Shown here: piece by piece, positions 35,934 to 42,828 of the stretch
How the letters are laid out: every line of letters starts with the position of its first letter
Numbering within the stretch: position 1 is the first letter of the stretch
Assembly (NCBI RefSeq): GCF_030813505.1
Contig: NZ_JAUSUE010000012.1
DNA from: Pectinatus haikarae
Lineage (GTDB): Bacteria; Bacillota; Negativicutes; Selenomonadales; Selenomonadaceae
Reading direction: 5' to 3' (one strand)
Length of the DNA stretch: 64,000 nt
Translations under genes and position numbers: made by a program
Notes under the pieces: model-generated
Seen by the model: the letters and a program-made list of their open reading frames with translations, nothing else
The model's database searches: none
Told to the model about the DNA's origin: nothing

Positions 35934-37925
35934 TTAAGCAATCTCCTTTCTGGTTTCATCCTTAACGACTACACGGAGCTTTTTGTCCGGTTCGCTGACT
36001 ATAAGGCGTATGATCTGGGCGTCAATATCTGTATTTAACTTTGTGATGCTTTCTGCGTTATCAATAAAGATAGGCGGATAGAAGTTATAGTGAGCGTCTA
36101 ATGTGCGAATGATGTCAAGCCCTATGTTATACTGCATGGCATTATTGAGTGCCTTATACGGCTTGCCATCGTGCATCGGTTCGCAGCATTCGGATATGCC
36201 GCCGTTGATCTGGTCGGTAAACATCTTGAACTGCGTGAGCTTGAATTTGCTTGATACTTTATCTTCGAGCAGCTTAACGCGTGTTTTCGTGAATTCTTCA
36301 GTAAGGAACAGCTGTCTGGAAAGCTCCTCAAATCTTTGAGCGTAATCTTTTTGCTGCTTGGTAAGTTCTGCAATACGCTCCTGCGTACGTTCAGATGTTC
36401 TGATCACGGCAAGCTTATTTTCAAGATTGTCAATTTCAGTCTGCTTTGCTGCAGCGTTTTCTTTTAGTCCTGTTATATTGACTTCTGCCGCTGTTTCGAC
36501 ATCGGTAATCTGCTGCAGATATTTTAATTTTCTCGCTTCCAGGGCATCGATTGCCGGAGAAGAATCAATCTTATTGTCGAGCATGGCCCGATATTCTTTA
36601 CGTTTATCTTCCATGATCTGTCTGATGTCGGCAGCTGTTTTTCCAAGCTCTGCGGCTTTATTTTCATTAACAATAATGTCCGCACGATCTTTATCTAAAT
36701 TTGCTTTGAGCTGCTTGCCCTGTGCGTTCATGTCCTCTAAGCGTTTTGCTTTTTTAATGTTGTAGTCTGTACGCGCCTTGTCTTCTTTTTCTCTGGCCAA
36801 ATTGATTTGGTCGGCTGGCAGCTTCTGGCCGCACAGTGCGCAGGTATCATCAATCGGTGTATCCGGATACTTTTCCGCGGCTTCAGTATCGAATTTATCC
36901 GCAAGTGCTTTCAGGTCGTTTTCAATATTGGCTATTTCTTCCTCATTTGCGAGCTTTCTGGAATCAGCAAGAGATTGTTCTTGTCTGATACTGGACTCCT
37001 GCAGCTGCTGTTCGCTGATTTCTTTTGACAGTGCGGTGATCCGGTCAGTGATATCTTTGTTCAGATCGTTCTTACGCGTCAGAATTGCTGTGTCAACCTC
37101 AGCAATGGCTTTTTTGAGATTAATAACCGTGCTACCATTTTTAGCAAGCAGGATTTCTTCTTTTGTCGTATTGAGCTCTTTTCTTACGCAGCCGAGAGCA
37201 GCTTCAAGTTTTAATTTGCTCTCGGACGGCTCAACATCGATATTGTTTTTTAATTCCGCTATTTTCGCAGGAATAATTTTCAATTCATCGTTGATTTTCT
37301 TCTTTTCGGCGTTGATGGTTGCCTTAAAATCCTCAAGACTTTTATTGGCAAACAGGTTTTCAAGCTCTTTTATGTCAGGATTTGCGGCAAATATATCTGC
37401 ACTTTCAACATCACCGCAGATTTTAAGGACTAATTCCCTGCGGGCTTTCCAATCAATGTTTTCTGAGAAATGATGAACGTTTGTCAGTAATTTGAAGATG
37501 TCTTCAGAAATGAATGTTTCTTTGATATAAGCATTGAATTTATTTGTAGGTTTTGGCGTTCCGTCAATGAAATATTTAGTTTCATTACCGGTGTTTTCCT
37601 TAACGGCTGATCCGCGTTTCTGTGTCCATTTTTCAGTCAGAACTTTTTTTAAGGTCACTATTTCATTATTATCCAGGCGAAATGTTGCTTCGACGGCATA
37701 TTCAAGATTGTGTCGCGGCTGACCGTATGCATCAAGCGGTTTTATTTCAAATACAGTTTCATTCAGGCTGTTCTTGTTAAACAGCAGCCACCAGATCGCA
37801 TCAGCCACCGTTGTTTTGCCGGTACCGTTGTCTCCATATATATCTGTGTCGACCCCTTCAAAATTGATGTCGAGTGGAACACCTTTAAAGTTTTCTGTAT
37901 GCAATGTTAATATTTCCATTTTCAT
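35934..37925 (-). CDS. SbcC/Rad50-like ATPase
   Basis: 663 aa. Walker A GDNGTGKTTVADAI near residue 35, long coiled coils on both sides of a zinc hook (DDTCALCGQKLP, near 360), and Walker B/ABC end near FIDNAESITKL. An SMC-like DNA end processing ATPase. It is encoded directly upstream of recT and likely works with RecT and the MBL-fold protein. Confidence 0.87.
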   Translation of the reverse strand: MKMEILTLHTENFKGVPLDINFEGVDTDIYGDNGTGKTTVADAIWWLLFNKNSLNETVFEIKPLDAYGQPRHNLEYAVEATFRLDNNEIVTLKKVLTEKWTQKRGSAVKENTGNETKYFIDGTPKPTNKFNAYIKETFISEDIFKLLTNVHHFSENIDWKARRELVLKICGDVESADIFAANPDIKELENLFANKSLEDFKATINAEKKKINDELKIIPAKIAELKNNIDVEPSESKLKLEAALGCVRKELNTTKEEILLAKNGSTVINLKKAIAEVDTAILTRKNDLNKDITDRITALSKEISEQQLQESSIRQEQSLADSRKLANEEEIANIENDLKALADKFDTEAAEKYPDTPIDDTCALCGQKLPADQINLAREKEDKARTDYNIKKAKRLEDMNAQGKQLKANLDKDRADIIVNENKAAELGKTAADIRQIMEDKRKEYRAMLDNKIDSSPAIDALEARKLKYLQQITDVETAAEVNITGLKENAAAKQTEIDNLENKLAVIRTSERTQERIAELTKQQKDYAQRFEELSRQLFLTEEFTKTRVKLLEDKVSSKFKLTQFKMFTDQINGGISECCEPMHDGKPYKALNNAMQYNIGLDIIRTLDAHYNFYPPIFIDNAESITKLNTDIDAQIIRLIVSEPDKKLRVVVKDETRKEIA

Positions 37926-37969
37926 TCTCCTTATGTTATAATTTACGTAAGTTTATTTACCTAAACCGC

Positions 37970-38227
37970 TTAAGTGTTGTCGCACTTGGCGGTCTTTTTT
38001 ATTGCGTCCTGCAGCTGGACTAAGTCCGTCCTGTTGAATATGACTGTGCCGCACCGGTCCAATCCTTTTAATGACTGATACAGCGTTATCACGCCACGCT
38101 TATGCAGCATTACCACCGTGAAGTAGTAATCATTTTGGATAATGCCGATAATTTTTTCGGTAAGTGTACCTTCGACTTTTTTTCTTATTTTTGTGTACTG
38201 CTCAGGGATATCGTTAATTGTGTACAT
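37970..38227 (-). CDS. Small phage protein of unknown function
   Basis: 85 aa (MYTINDIPEQYTKIRKKVEG...). Mixed alpha/beta, no motif. It overlaps the Lar-like gene stop by 14 bp and sits just upstream of the SbcC-like gene. Confidence 0.55.
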   Translation of the reverse strand: MYTINDIPEQYTKIRKKVEGTLTEKIIGIIQNDYYFTVVMLHKRGVITLYQSLKGLDRCGTVIFNRTDLVQLQDAIKKTAKCDNT

Positions 38228-38411
38228 CGTCTGCCCTCTGGTTCCATGCTTTACGCGCTGCTGTAATAGTTTTAAATGATTCGGTACTCACATGACATGT
38301 CAAACAGCTGCAATAATAATGTTTAACGTGTGTACCGTTCATGTTAGTAACATAAGATTCCCGTTCTTTTGCTTTCCCTCCGCAAAACGGACACGGCTTA
38401 AGCTTTTCCAT
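38214..38411 (-). CDS. Lar-like restriction alleviation / zinc-ribbon protein
   Basis: About 65 aa from MEKLKPCPFCGGKA. Two CxxC knuckles (CPFCG and CSCLTC) and the ending ITAARKAWNQRA are characteristic of the Lar family. Rac prophage Lar modulates type I restriction; other members are only inferred to do so. The start at 38411 lies inside the upstream Cys-rich gene, a 14-bp overlap. Confidence 0.8.
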   Translation of the reverse strand: MEKLKPCPFCGGKAKERESYVTNMNGTHVKHYYCSCLTCHVSTESFKTITAARKAWNQRADDVHN

Positions 38412-38625
38412 TATCTGCATCCTCCAATGGCGTGGCGTTGCAGGCATAGGCGCTGCATTGTATACACTTGTCAATTAAACAGTCTGTTCGCAGGTCAATA
38501 AGTCCGTAGCAAAAGCAGCGATTGTCATTTGGACCGTATTCATAGCGGGATATTTTAGCTCTTTTACAGTCTGCATCTAGCGATTTCCCGCGCATAACTG
38601 CTCGTGATATTGTCTTTTCGCTCAT
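38398..38625 (-). CDS. Small Cys-rich phage protein
   Basis: 75 aa from MSEKTISRAV. Six cysteines in NRCFCYGLID ... CIQCSAYAC suggest a zinc or metal site. Starts by ATGA overlap with the 41-aa membrane gene. Unknown function. Confidence 0.6.
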   Translation of the reverse strand: MSEKTISRAVMRGKSLDADCKRAKISRYEYGPNDNRCFCYGLIDLRTDCLIDKCIQCSAYACNATPLEDADNGKA

Positions 38626-38747
38626 CTGCTCACCCCCATCACGATCACCGCCGTTGCCAATATGCAGATGGCAAATAACACGTCCACCCATCCCCCGATG
38701 CGGCGACTCATGATTTTCTTTGTTTTTGCTGCAGTTTTTGTAATCAT
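38622..38747 (-). CDS. Small membrane protein
   Basis: 41 aa. A basic N-terminus (MITKTAAKTKKIMSRRIGG) is followed by one membrane segment (VDVLFAICILATAVIVMGV). Both ends overlap neighbours by ATGA, which supports it as a real coupled gene. Function unknown. Confidence 0.6.
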   Translation of the reverse strand: MITKTAAKTKKIMSRRIGGWVDVLFAICILATAVIVMGVSR

Positions 38748-38863
38748 GTTTGCACCAACTTTTTCATTAATATAAGCTTTAACACCGCAGATGGCAGGTC
38801 CTTTTTAAGCAATTCCCGCAGCTCTCCGGCCTTGATTGGTTTGCTGTATCCTATTCGTTTCAT
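38744..38863 (-). CDS. Very small phage protein
   Basis: 39 aa (MKRIGYSKPIKAGELRELLK...). GGAGTGATATAA precedes the ATG and the stop overlaps the next start as ATGA. Basic, helical, no known family. Confidence 0.55.
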   Translation of the reverse strand: MKRIGYSKPIKAGELRELLKKDLPSAVLKLILMKKLVQT

Positions 38864-38877
38864 TTATATCACTCCTA

Positions 38878-39066
38878 TCATTCATTCCCGATAAATATCA
38901 ATCTCATACCATTAAAATTTGAGCGCTTTTCCTGACGTTTTTTAGCTGTTGGGGTACTGAGCCAATAAACTGTAAATCGTTTTAATTTTTCATGAGCTGC
39001 AATTTCATCAATCGTTCCGTCACACACATTTTTTTCGCCTCTGTATAGGGCGTATATGCGTCTCAT
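38878..39066 (-). CDS. Small phage protein of unknown function
   Basis: 62 aa. MRRIYALYRGEKNVCDGTID followed by a helical stretch and FTVYWLSTPTAKKRQ; the form recalls small early phage proteins with a beta-hairpin start. Overlaps the upstream 50-aa membrane gene by 4 bp. Confidence 0.6.
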   Translation of the reverse strand: MRRIYALYRGEKNVCDGTIDEIAAHEKLKRFTVYWLSTPTAKKRQEKRSNFNGMRLIFIGNE

Positions 39067-39215
39067 TTGTCCACCCCCTTTTCGTCATATCCGATAACTT
39101 CGGATTTCAGCATATCTTTTTTCTTTGATCCTAAAAAACATGCGGCTATAAAAAATGCTGCCGATGCAACACTTGTAGCACCTAAAATTAGACCCACCCA
39201 AAAATCAATGCTCAT
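39063..39215 (-). CDS. Small membrane protein
   Basis: 50 aa from MSIDFWVGLI, preceded by GGAAGGTGAAAAT. One membrane segment (FWVGLILGATSVASAAFFIA) then a charged tail. Coupled to the next gene by ATGA. Confidence 0.6.
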   Translation of the reverse strand: MSIDFWVGLILGATSVASAAFFIAACFLGSKKKDMLKSEVIGYDEKGVDK

Positions 39216-39381
39216 ATTTTCACCTTCCGCTGCAGCTCTCTTAATTTCCGTCGGCTGCCATTTACGACTGCCGGGCAATTCCGGTCGTCAGCGCAGACCA
39301 TGACTGACTGCCCACTCCACAGCACCAAACTCTGTATGTTCGAAGGTTTTAGTATTCGTCCGCAACGCCAGCAATACGGGA

Positions 39382-39630
39382 TCATGCCCGCCTCAGTTCT
39401 GCATCAAAGTCAAAAGGCTCAGTTGATAATTTAAAATTCTTTTTAGTAGGCTGCACAGGTTTACTGTGTTCGTACTCCGACAGGGCTTTATCAGCAACCT
39501 CTGGACGTATACAAAATCTGTGTCCTTGACGAAAGCAGGGTATGATACCTTGCTTACAATAATGTTTGACTAAATCGTATGGCAGTCCACAGTGTTCCGC
39601 ATATTGCAATGCGCTCATGGCTTTTTGCAT
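39382..39630 (-). CDS. Excisionase-like small DNA-binding protein
   Basis: About 82 aa from MQKAMSALQY (AAGAAGATG upstream). EHCGLPYDLVKHYCKQGIIP followed by FRQGHRFCIRP is the winged HTH_17/excisionase pattern. It could be the phage Xis or an early regulator. It is over 3 kb from int and on the other strand, so the Xis role is only inferred. Confidence 0.6.
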   Translation of the reverse strand: MQKAMSALQYAEHCGLPYDLVKHYCKQGIIPCFRQGHRFCIRPEVADKALSEYEHSKPVQPTKKNFKLSTEPFDFDAELRRA

Positions 39631-39779
39631 ATTATCATCTTCTTTCTGTGCTATAATCACCATTTTGAATAATTCAGCTAAAATCGCATACGATGAAATA
39701 ATGTATATGATTCATCGTGAAGAAAAAAACCATCCGGACCAACCTATTGATGTTTTTCTTACAGCATATCCGGAACTGT

Positions 39780-40043
39780 TTATCCTTGAGATTGGCCGTT
39801 ATGATCAGCAGACTCTATGTTTTCGGGGTAAAACTGTGCATTCAGGTGAATTCCAAACTGTTCTAATCCATTTTTCACAATTTTCATTGATACTGCGCCC
39901 ACGTCCGTTGACATCAGAAGAGAAGAATTCTGATCAGCCAATAAGACGTATTGGTTTCGTTGGATGTCCTTCAGAAGCTGAATAATCTCTTGCAGGTCTT
40001 CATGAATAGTCGTCATGGGGACCGGGTCTTTTAAACTGTCCAT
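39780..40043 (-). CDS. Small early phage protein of unknown function
   Basis: 87 aa from the ATG at 40043 with GGGGGTGAACC upstream. Helical N-terminus (IHEDLQEIIQLLKDIQRNQY). An opposite-strand open frame covers the same bases but has no ribosome site, so the leftward gene is preferred. Confidence 0.45.
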   Translation of the reverse strand: MDSLKDPVPMTTIHEDLQEIIQLLKDIQRNQYVLLADQNSSLLMSTDVGAVSMKIVKNGLEQFGIHLNAQFYPENIESADHNGQSQG

Positions 40044-40076
40044 TGGTTCACCCCCTATGCTGTTTTTGAAATATGC

Positions 40077-40082
40077 TATAAT
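40077..40082 (+). promoter_or_regulatory. Extended -10 promoter of the rightward 141-aa gene
   Basis: TGCTATAAT gives TGN-TATAAT 25 bp before the TTG start at 40107. No -35 of quality is seen. Confidence 0.45.
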
Positions 40083-40106
40083 CACATTAGAATAGGACGT
40101 GATTAT

Positions 40107-40532
40107 TTGAATTTAACCAAAACAGACTATAATATTTTATTTTTTGTTAGTAAATTTGATACTATTGATTTAGAAACTATACTTAAAAATTTTAATGAGG
40201 ATGTTCAAACTACTGAATTAAGGCTTGAAATGTTATCCACTCCAGCGTATAAAAACAATATTCCAATTGACGATACTTGTTATATTGAAGAAGGTTCTGT
40301 GGAAACTCAAATACCCAATTATACTTTCCCAATACAAAGACCTAATGGAATTTATAGGATTACTGCATTAGGCAAAAAAACTTTAGAAGATTATAGGTTA
40401 AAGAATAAAATTGAAAACCGTAAATACTGGATTAACTCAGTGCTGACACCTATCGGAGTTGCCATGGTCACAGCAGTTCTAACAACCATCGTAACTTTGT
40501 TAGTAACAAAATATTTAGGCATATACTTGTAA
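40107..40532 (+). CDS. C-terminally membrane-anchored phage protein
   Basis: 141 aa, TTG start with AGGA 8 nt upstream. A soluble domain (1-105, beginning LTKTDYNILFFVSKF, possibly winged helix) is followed by one membrane segment (VLTPIGVAMVTAVLTTIVTLLV). It runs against the surrounding early genes, so it may be expressed separately, perhaps in the lysogen. Function unknown. Confidence 0.6.
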   Translation: MNLTKTDYNILFFVSKFDTIDLETILKNFNEDVQTTELRLEMLSTPAYKNNIPIDDTCYIEEGSVETQIPNYTFPIQRPNGIYRITALGKKTLEDYRLKNKIENRKYWINSVLTPIGVAMVTAVLTTIVTLLVTKYLGIYL

Positions 40533-40611
40533 ATAGTGACGCAAATATAGTGACTAAAATAACCGTTAAGGTTTCATGATTCATCCACCATTCAAGTTTA
40601 AAAATTTTCAT
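40468..40611 (-). CDS. Small membrane protein overlapping an opposite-strand gene
   Basis: 47 aa. A near-consensus ribosome site (GGAGGTGAGCAA) precedes the ATG at 40611. MKIFKLEWWMNHETLT precedes a membrane segment (VILVTIFASLFTSICLNILL). Its last 65 bp are antisense to the end of the rightward 141-aa gene. It follows the Cro-like gene in the leftward operon. Confidence 0.45.
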   Translation of the reverse strand: MKIFKLEWWMNHETLTVILVTIFASLFTSICLNILLLTKLRWLLELL

Positions 40612-40643
40612 TTGCTCACCTCCCCCCTTATGTTAGATTTTTG

Positions 40644-40658
40644 TTGCCTATTAGGAAA
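40644..40658. promoter_or_regulatory. Operator-like site at the end of the cro gene
   Basis: TTGCCTATTAGGAAA, the same near-palindrome as in the cro-cI intergenic region, overlaps the cro stop codon. Possibly an auxiliary operator. Confidence 0.5.
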
Positions 40659-40857
40659 CCTTTTCGGCAAAAAAAATATCAACAGGATTGGATATTCCTA
40701 AAAGTTTCATCAGAGTTTCTATTTCATTATTATTAAATACACCTTTTTTTAATCTATATCTCAGACCACGTTCACTTATTCCAAGCGATTTTGCAACTTC
40801 TCGTTGTGTTAATCCACATGCCACAATTTTGCCTTTTAATTCATTTATCCTAATCAT
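40651..40857 (-). CDS. Cro-like XRE regulator
   Basis: 68 aa from MIRINELKGKIV (GGGAGGAGATGATACG upstream). Helix-turn-helix in LTQREVAKSLGISERGLRYR, ending NPVDIFFAEKV as in phage Cro/antirepressor types. First gene of the leftward early operon, divergent from the CI-like repressor. Confidence 0.85.
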   Translation of the reverse strand: MIRINELKGKIVACGLTQREVAKSLGISERGLRYRLKKGVFNNNEIETLMKLLGISNPVDIFFAEKVS

Positions 40858-40875
40858 CGTATCATCTCCTCCCTG

Positions 40876-40890
40876 TTTCCTATTAGGCAA
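40876..40890. promoter_or_regulatory. Phage operator 1
   Basis: TTTCCTATTAGGCAA, an imperfect inverted repeat just downstream of the cro promoter -10, where bound repressor would block cro. Confidence 0.7.
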
Positions 40891-40894
40891 TTAC

Positions 40895-40923
40895 ATTGTA
40901 CAATTTATTATCTATACAGTCAA
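40895..40923 (-). promoter_or_regulatory. Promoter of cro and the leftward early operon
   Basis: Minus strand TTGACT (40918-40923), exactly 17 bp, TACAAT (40895-40900). Flanked on both sides by operator sites. Confidence 0.8.
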
Positions 40924-40937
40924 TACCCATTAGGCAA
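40924..40937. promoter_or_regulatory. Phage operator 2
   Basis: TACCCATTAGGCAA adjoins the -35 of the cro promoter. It is the more degenerate half-conserved copy of the operator. Confidence 0.6.
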
Positions 40938-40964
40938 CTTTTTTGTCATTATATTAAAAATATG

Positions 40965-40979
40965 TTGCTCATTAGGAAA
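40965..40979. promoter_or_regulatory. Phage operator 3
   Basis: TTGCTCATTAGGAAA overlaps the -35 of the repressor promoter, placing it for autoregulation or for Cro repression of cI. Confidence 0.65.
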
Positions 40980-40993
40980 TACAGTGCTATACT
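40965..40993 (+). promoter_or_regulatory. Promoter of the CI-like repressor
   Basis: TTGCTC (40965-40970), 17 bp, TATACT (40988-40993), about 34 bp before the repressor ATG. Confidence 0.7.
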
Positions 40994-41026
40994 TGTACCA
41001 TAAAAATGATGTTAGGGTGATAGAAC

Positions 41027-41515
41027 ATGAAGAAAGAAAGTCGGTTAAAAAAACCTGTAACCCCGCAACAAATAGAATTTGCTAATAGATTAAGAAATAA
41101 ACGGTTAGAACAAAATTTGTCATTACAAGAGGTTGCTGATAAAATTGGCATATCAAAGGTAACACTATCTAGGTATGAAACACTTGATATTGTTAATATT
41201 CCATCCGATAAAATAGAAGAATTATCTAAGGTGTATAAAACCTCTCCCGCGTATCTGATGGGATGGGAAAAAGATGTTTCTGAAACCGAACCGCTCCCCG
41301 ACCTCACCAAAAAAGACGAACGACAAATACAGAAAAAACTGAAAGCCCTACTTGATGATCTTGATCCAGCTGCAGGGGTTGCTTATTATAATGACGAGGA
41401 GCCTATCAGTGACGAAGATAAAGAACTTTTACGCATATCCTTAGAAAATACACTGCGCCTGACAAAACAGTTGGCTAAACAAAAGTTCACTCCTAAAAAG
41501 TATCGTAAGGAGTGA
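41027..41515 (+). CDS. CI-like XRE repressor
   Basis: 162 aa. Helix-turn-helix at about 25-55 (NLSLQEVADKIGISKVTLSR), then TSPAYLMGWEKD, then an acidic linker and a C-terminal helix. It lacks the LexA-like peptidase domain, so inactivation would depend on the adjacent ImmA-type protease rather than self-cleavage. First gene of the rightward lysogeny operon. Confidence 0.85.
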   Translation: MKKESRLKKPVTPQQIEFANRLRNKRLEQNLSLQEVADKIGISKVTLSRYETLDIVNIPSDKIEELSKVYKTSPAYLMGWEKDVSETEPLPDLTKKDERQIQKKLKALLDDLDPAAGVAYYNDEEPISDEDKELLRISLENTLRLTKQLAKQKFTPKKYRKE

Positions 41516-41519
41516 TTTC

Positions 41520-41942
41520 ATGAACATCAAGGATGAAGTTGTGAAATTGATAAATAAGTATGATACTAATAATCCCTTTTTAATTGCTAAAGAATTAAAA
41601 ATAATTGTAATGTTCGCCCCTTTAGGCAATACCTTAGGACATCATTTATACGATTCAAGATTTGACGTTATCCATATCAATGAAAAATTAAAAGAAGAGA
41701 TGAGAACGTTTGTTTGTGCCCATGAACTCGGTCATGCGATATTACACAAAGGCGTATCCACTAATTTTTTAAGGTATCATTCATTCTTCTCTACAGCGCG
41801 AATCGAACGACAGGCCCATACTTTTGCAGTTGAAATGATACTTCCCGACAAATATTTAAAAGAAAACAGCGATTTTGGATTATATCAGCTAGCCGAAATG
41901 CATGGTATTCCCAAAAATTTAATAGATCTGAAATCGCATTAA
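41520..41942 (+). CDS. ImmA/IrrE-type metallopeptidase
   Basis: 140 aa. Zinc protease motif HELGHAILHKG at about 64-74 with a downstream Glu in RQAHTFAVEMILPD. ICEBs1 ImmA and relatives cleave the adjacent XRE repressor to start induction. Located 4 bp after the repressor gene, consistent with such a pair. Confidence 0.88.
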   Translation: MNIKDEVVKLINKYDTNNPFLIAKELKIIVMFAPLGNTLGHHLYDSRFDVIHINEKLKEEMRTFVCAHELGHAILHKGVSTNFLRYHSFFSTARIERQAHTFAVEMILPDKYLKENSDFGLYQLAEMHGIPKNLIDLKSH

Positions 41943-41979
41943 AAGAAAATCATTATGTAAAATTAAGGGAGTGCTTGAA

Positions 41980-42708
41980 ATGAAACGGATTTTAGTGCTA
42001 GTAATTTTATTATGTATTATTGGAACGACATGTTTTGCTGAAAAAAATCCTAACGATATTTCTGATAAGTTTAATTATTTGGGGTTTGAGCCGATAACAT
42101 ATAACGAAAATAAAATAGACGTTACAATTATTGGACCTATTATTGCTCCGTTCCCAGATTTTTATAATAGGGAACAAAAATCTATGGGTTATTACATTAA
42201 AAAGAGTGATTGGCTGGGTTCAAAAACCTTTTTTATGTCTTTAGTTGGAATGAATTTAAGAATAAAGAATAATACTGATGATGCAATTATAGTGCATTGG
42301 AATAAATCAGTGCTCACTTCGGATGATTTTAAAGGAACGCCATTTCTGCCTCTTCAAATGAATTTAAAGGATGCAGGTAATCAAGCTTATACCCCCGATA
42401 CAATTATCCCTCCTAATGACTATTCCGAAGTTATGCTAACAACCAGTCATGTTATTAATGTTAATAGCGAAACTAACCCTTTTCCTACCAATCCTATGAT
42501 AGTTGGATCTATCCTAAATTCACATCAATTAATGGTGCAATCTATATATATGTGTATCTCTGACTCATCAAATCAACTAAAATTTTATAATTTTAAAGTA
42601 CCTTTTACGGAATTACAAAATAAGCCTATGCATAATGGTAGATTGCTTGATCCATATAACTGGATAACTAATATGCTATACAGATTACAAAGCAGACAAA
42701 ATAATTAA
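41980..42708 (+). CDS. Exported protein of unknown function in the lysogeny operon
   Basis: 242 aa from MKRILVLVILLCIIGTTCFA, a clear Sec signal peptide with cleavage likely after TCFA. The mature part is a beta-rich soluble protein (NNTDDAIIVHWNKSVLTSDD). AAGGGAG lies 8 nt before the ATG. It follows repressor and protease on the same strand, so it should be made in the lysogen; a lysogenic conversion gene is likely. No family recognised. Confidence 0.65.
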   Translation: MKRILVLVILLCIIGTTCFAEKNPNDISDKFNYLGFEPITYNENKIDVTIIGPIIAPFPDFYNREQKSMGYYIKKSDWLGSKTFFMSLVGMNLRIKNNTDDAIIVHWNKSVLTSDDFKGTPFLPLQMNLKDAGNQAYTPDTIIPPNDYSEVMLTTSHVINVNSETNPFPTNPMIVGSILNSHQLMVQSIYMCISDSSNQLKFYNFKVPFTELQNKPMHNGRLLDPYNWITNMLYRLQSRQNN

Positions 42709-42717
42709 AAATAAAAA

Positions 42718-42747
42718 AGCCGCCCAGTGCTGGAACACCAAACGGCT
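42718..42747. repeat. Hairpin after the exported-protein gene
   Basis: AGCCG (42718-42722) pairs with CGGCT (42743-42747), with a further GTG/CAC inside. An A run lies on its left, so the U tract is on the minus strand and the hairpin would end leftward, not rightward, transcripts. It may also act in the int leader RNA. Confidence 0.5.
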
Positions 42748-42750
42748 CTC

Positions 42751-42798
42751 GGCTGATTACTCAACCTAAATGCAATTAAATTATATCAGTAATCAGCC
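42751..42798. repeat. 11-bp inverted repeat in the integrase leader
   Basis: GGCTGATTACT (42751-42761) and AGTAATCAGCC (42788-42798) are perfect complements 26 nt apart. They end 17 bp before the AGGAGG of int, so an RNA stem here could affect int translation, or the arms could be a protein-binding site. Confidence 0.7.
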
Positions 42799-42828
42799 TC
42801 TATTTCAATTGAATAGGAGGCTTTATTT

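Noticed and set aside
36358..37473. Long open frames on the plus strand opposite the SbcC-like gene
   Set aside because: Low-complexity Ser/Leu translations that mirror the coiled-coil gene on the other strand.
39566..39985. 139-codon plus-strand frame in the early phage region
   Set aside because: No ribosome site, and its first half is antisense to the excisionase-like gene. The leftward 87-aa frame has GGGGGTGAACC upstream and was preferred.
42718..42747. Terminator of the repressor/ImmA/exported-protein operon
   Set aside because: The U tract lies on the minus strand; rightward transcripts would not end in U residues here, so int may be co-transcribed.
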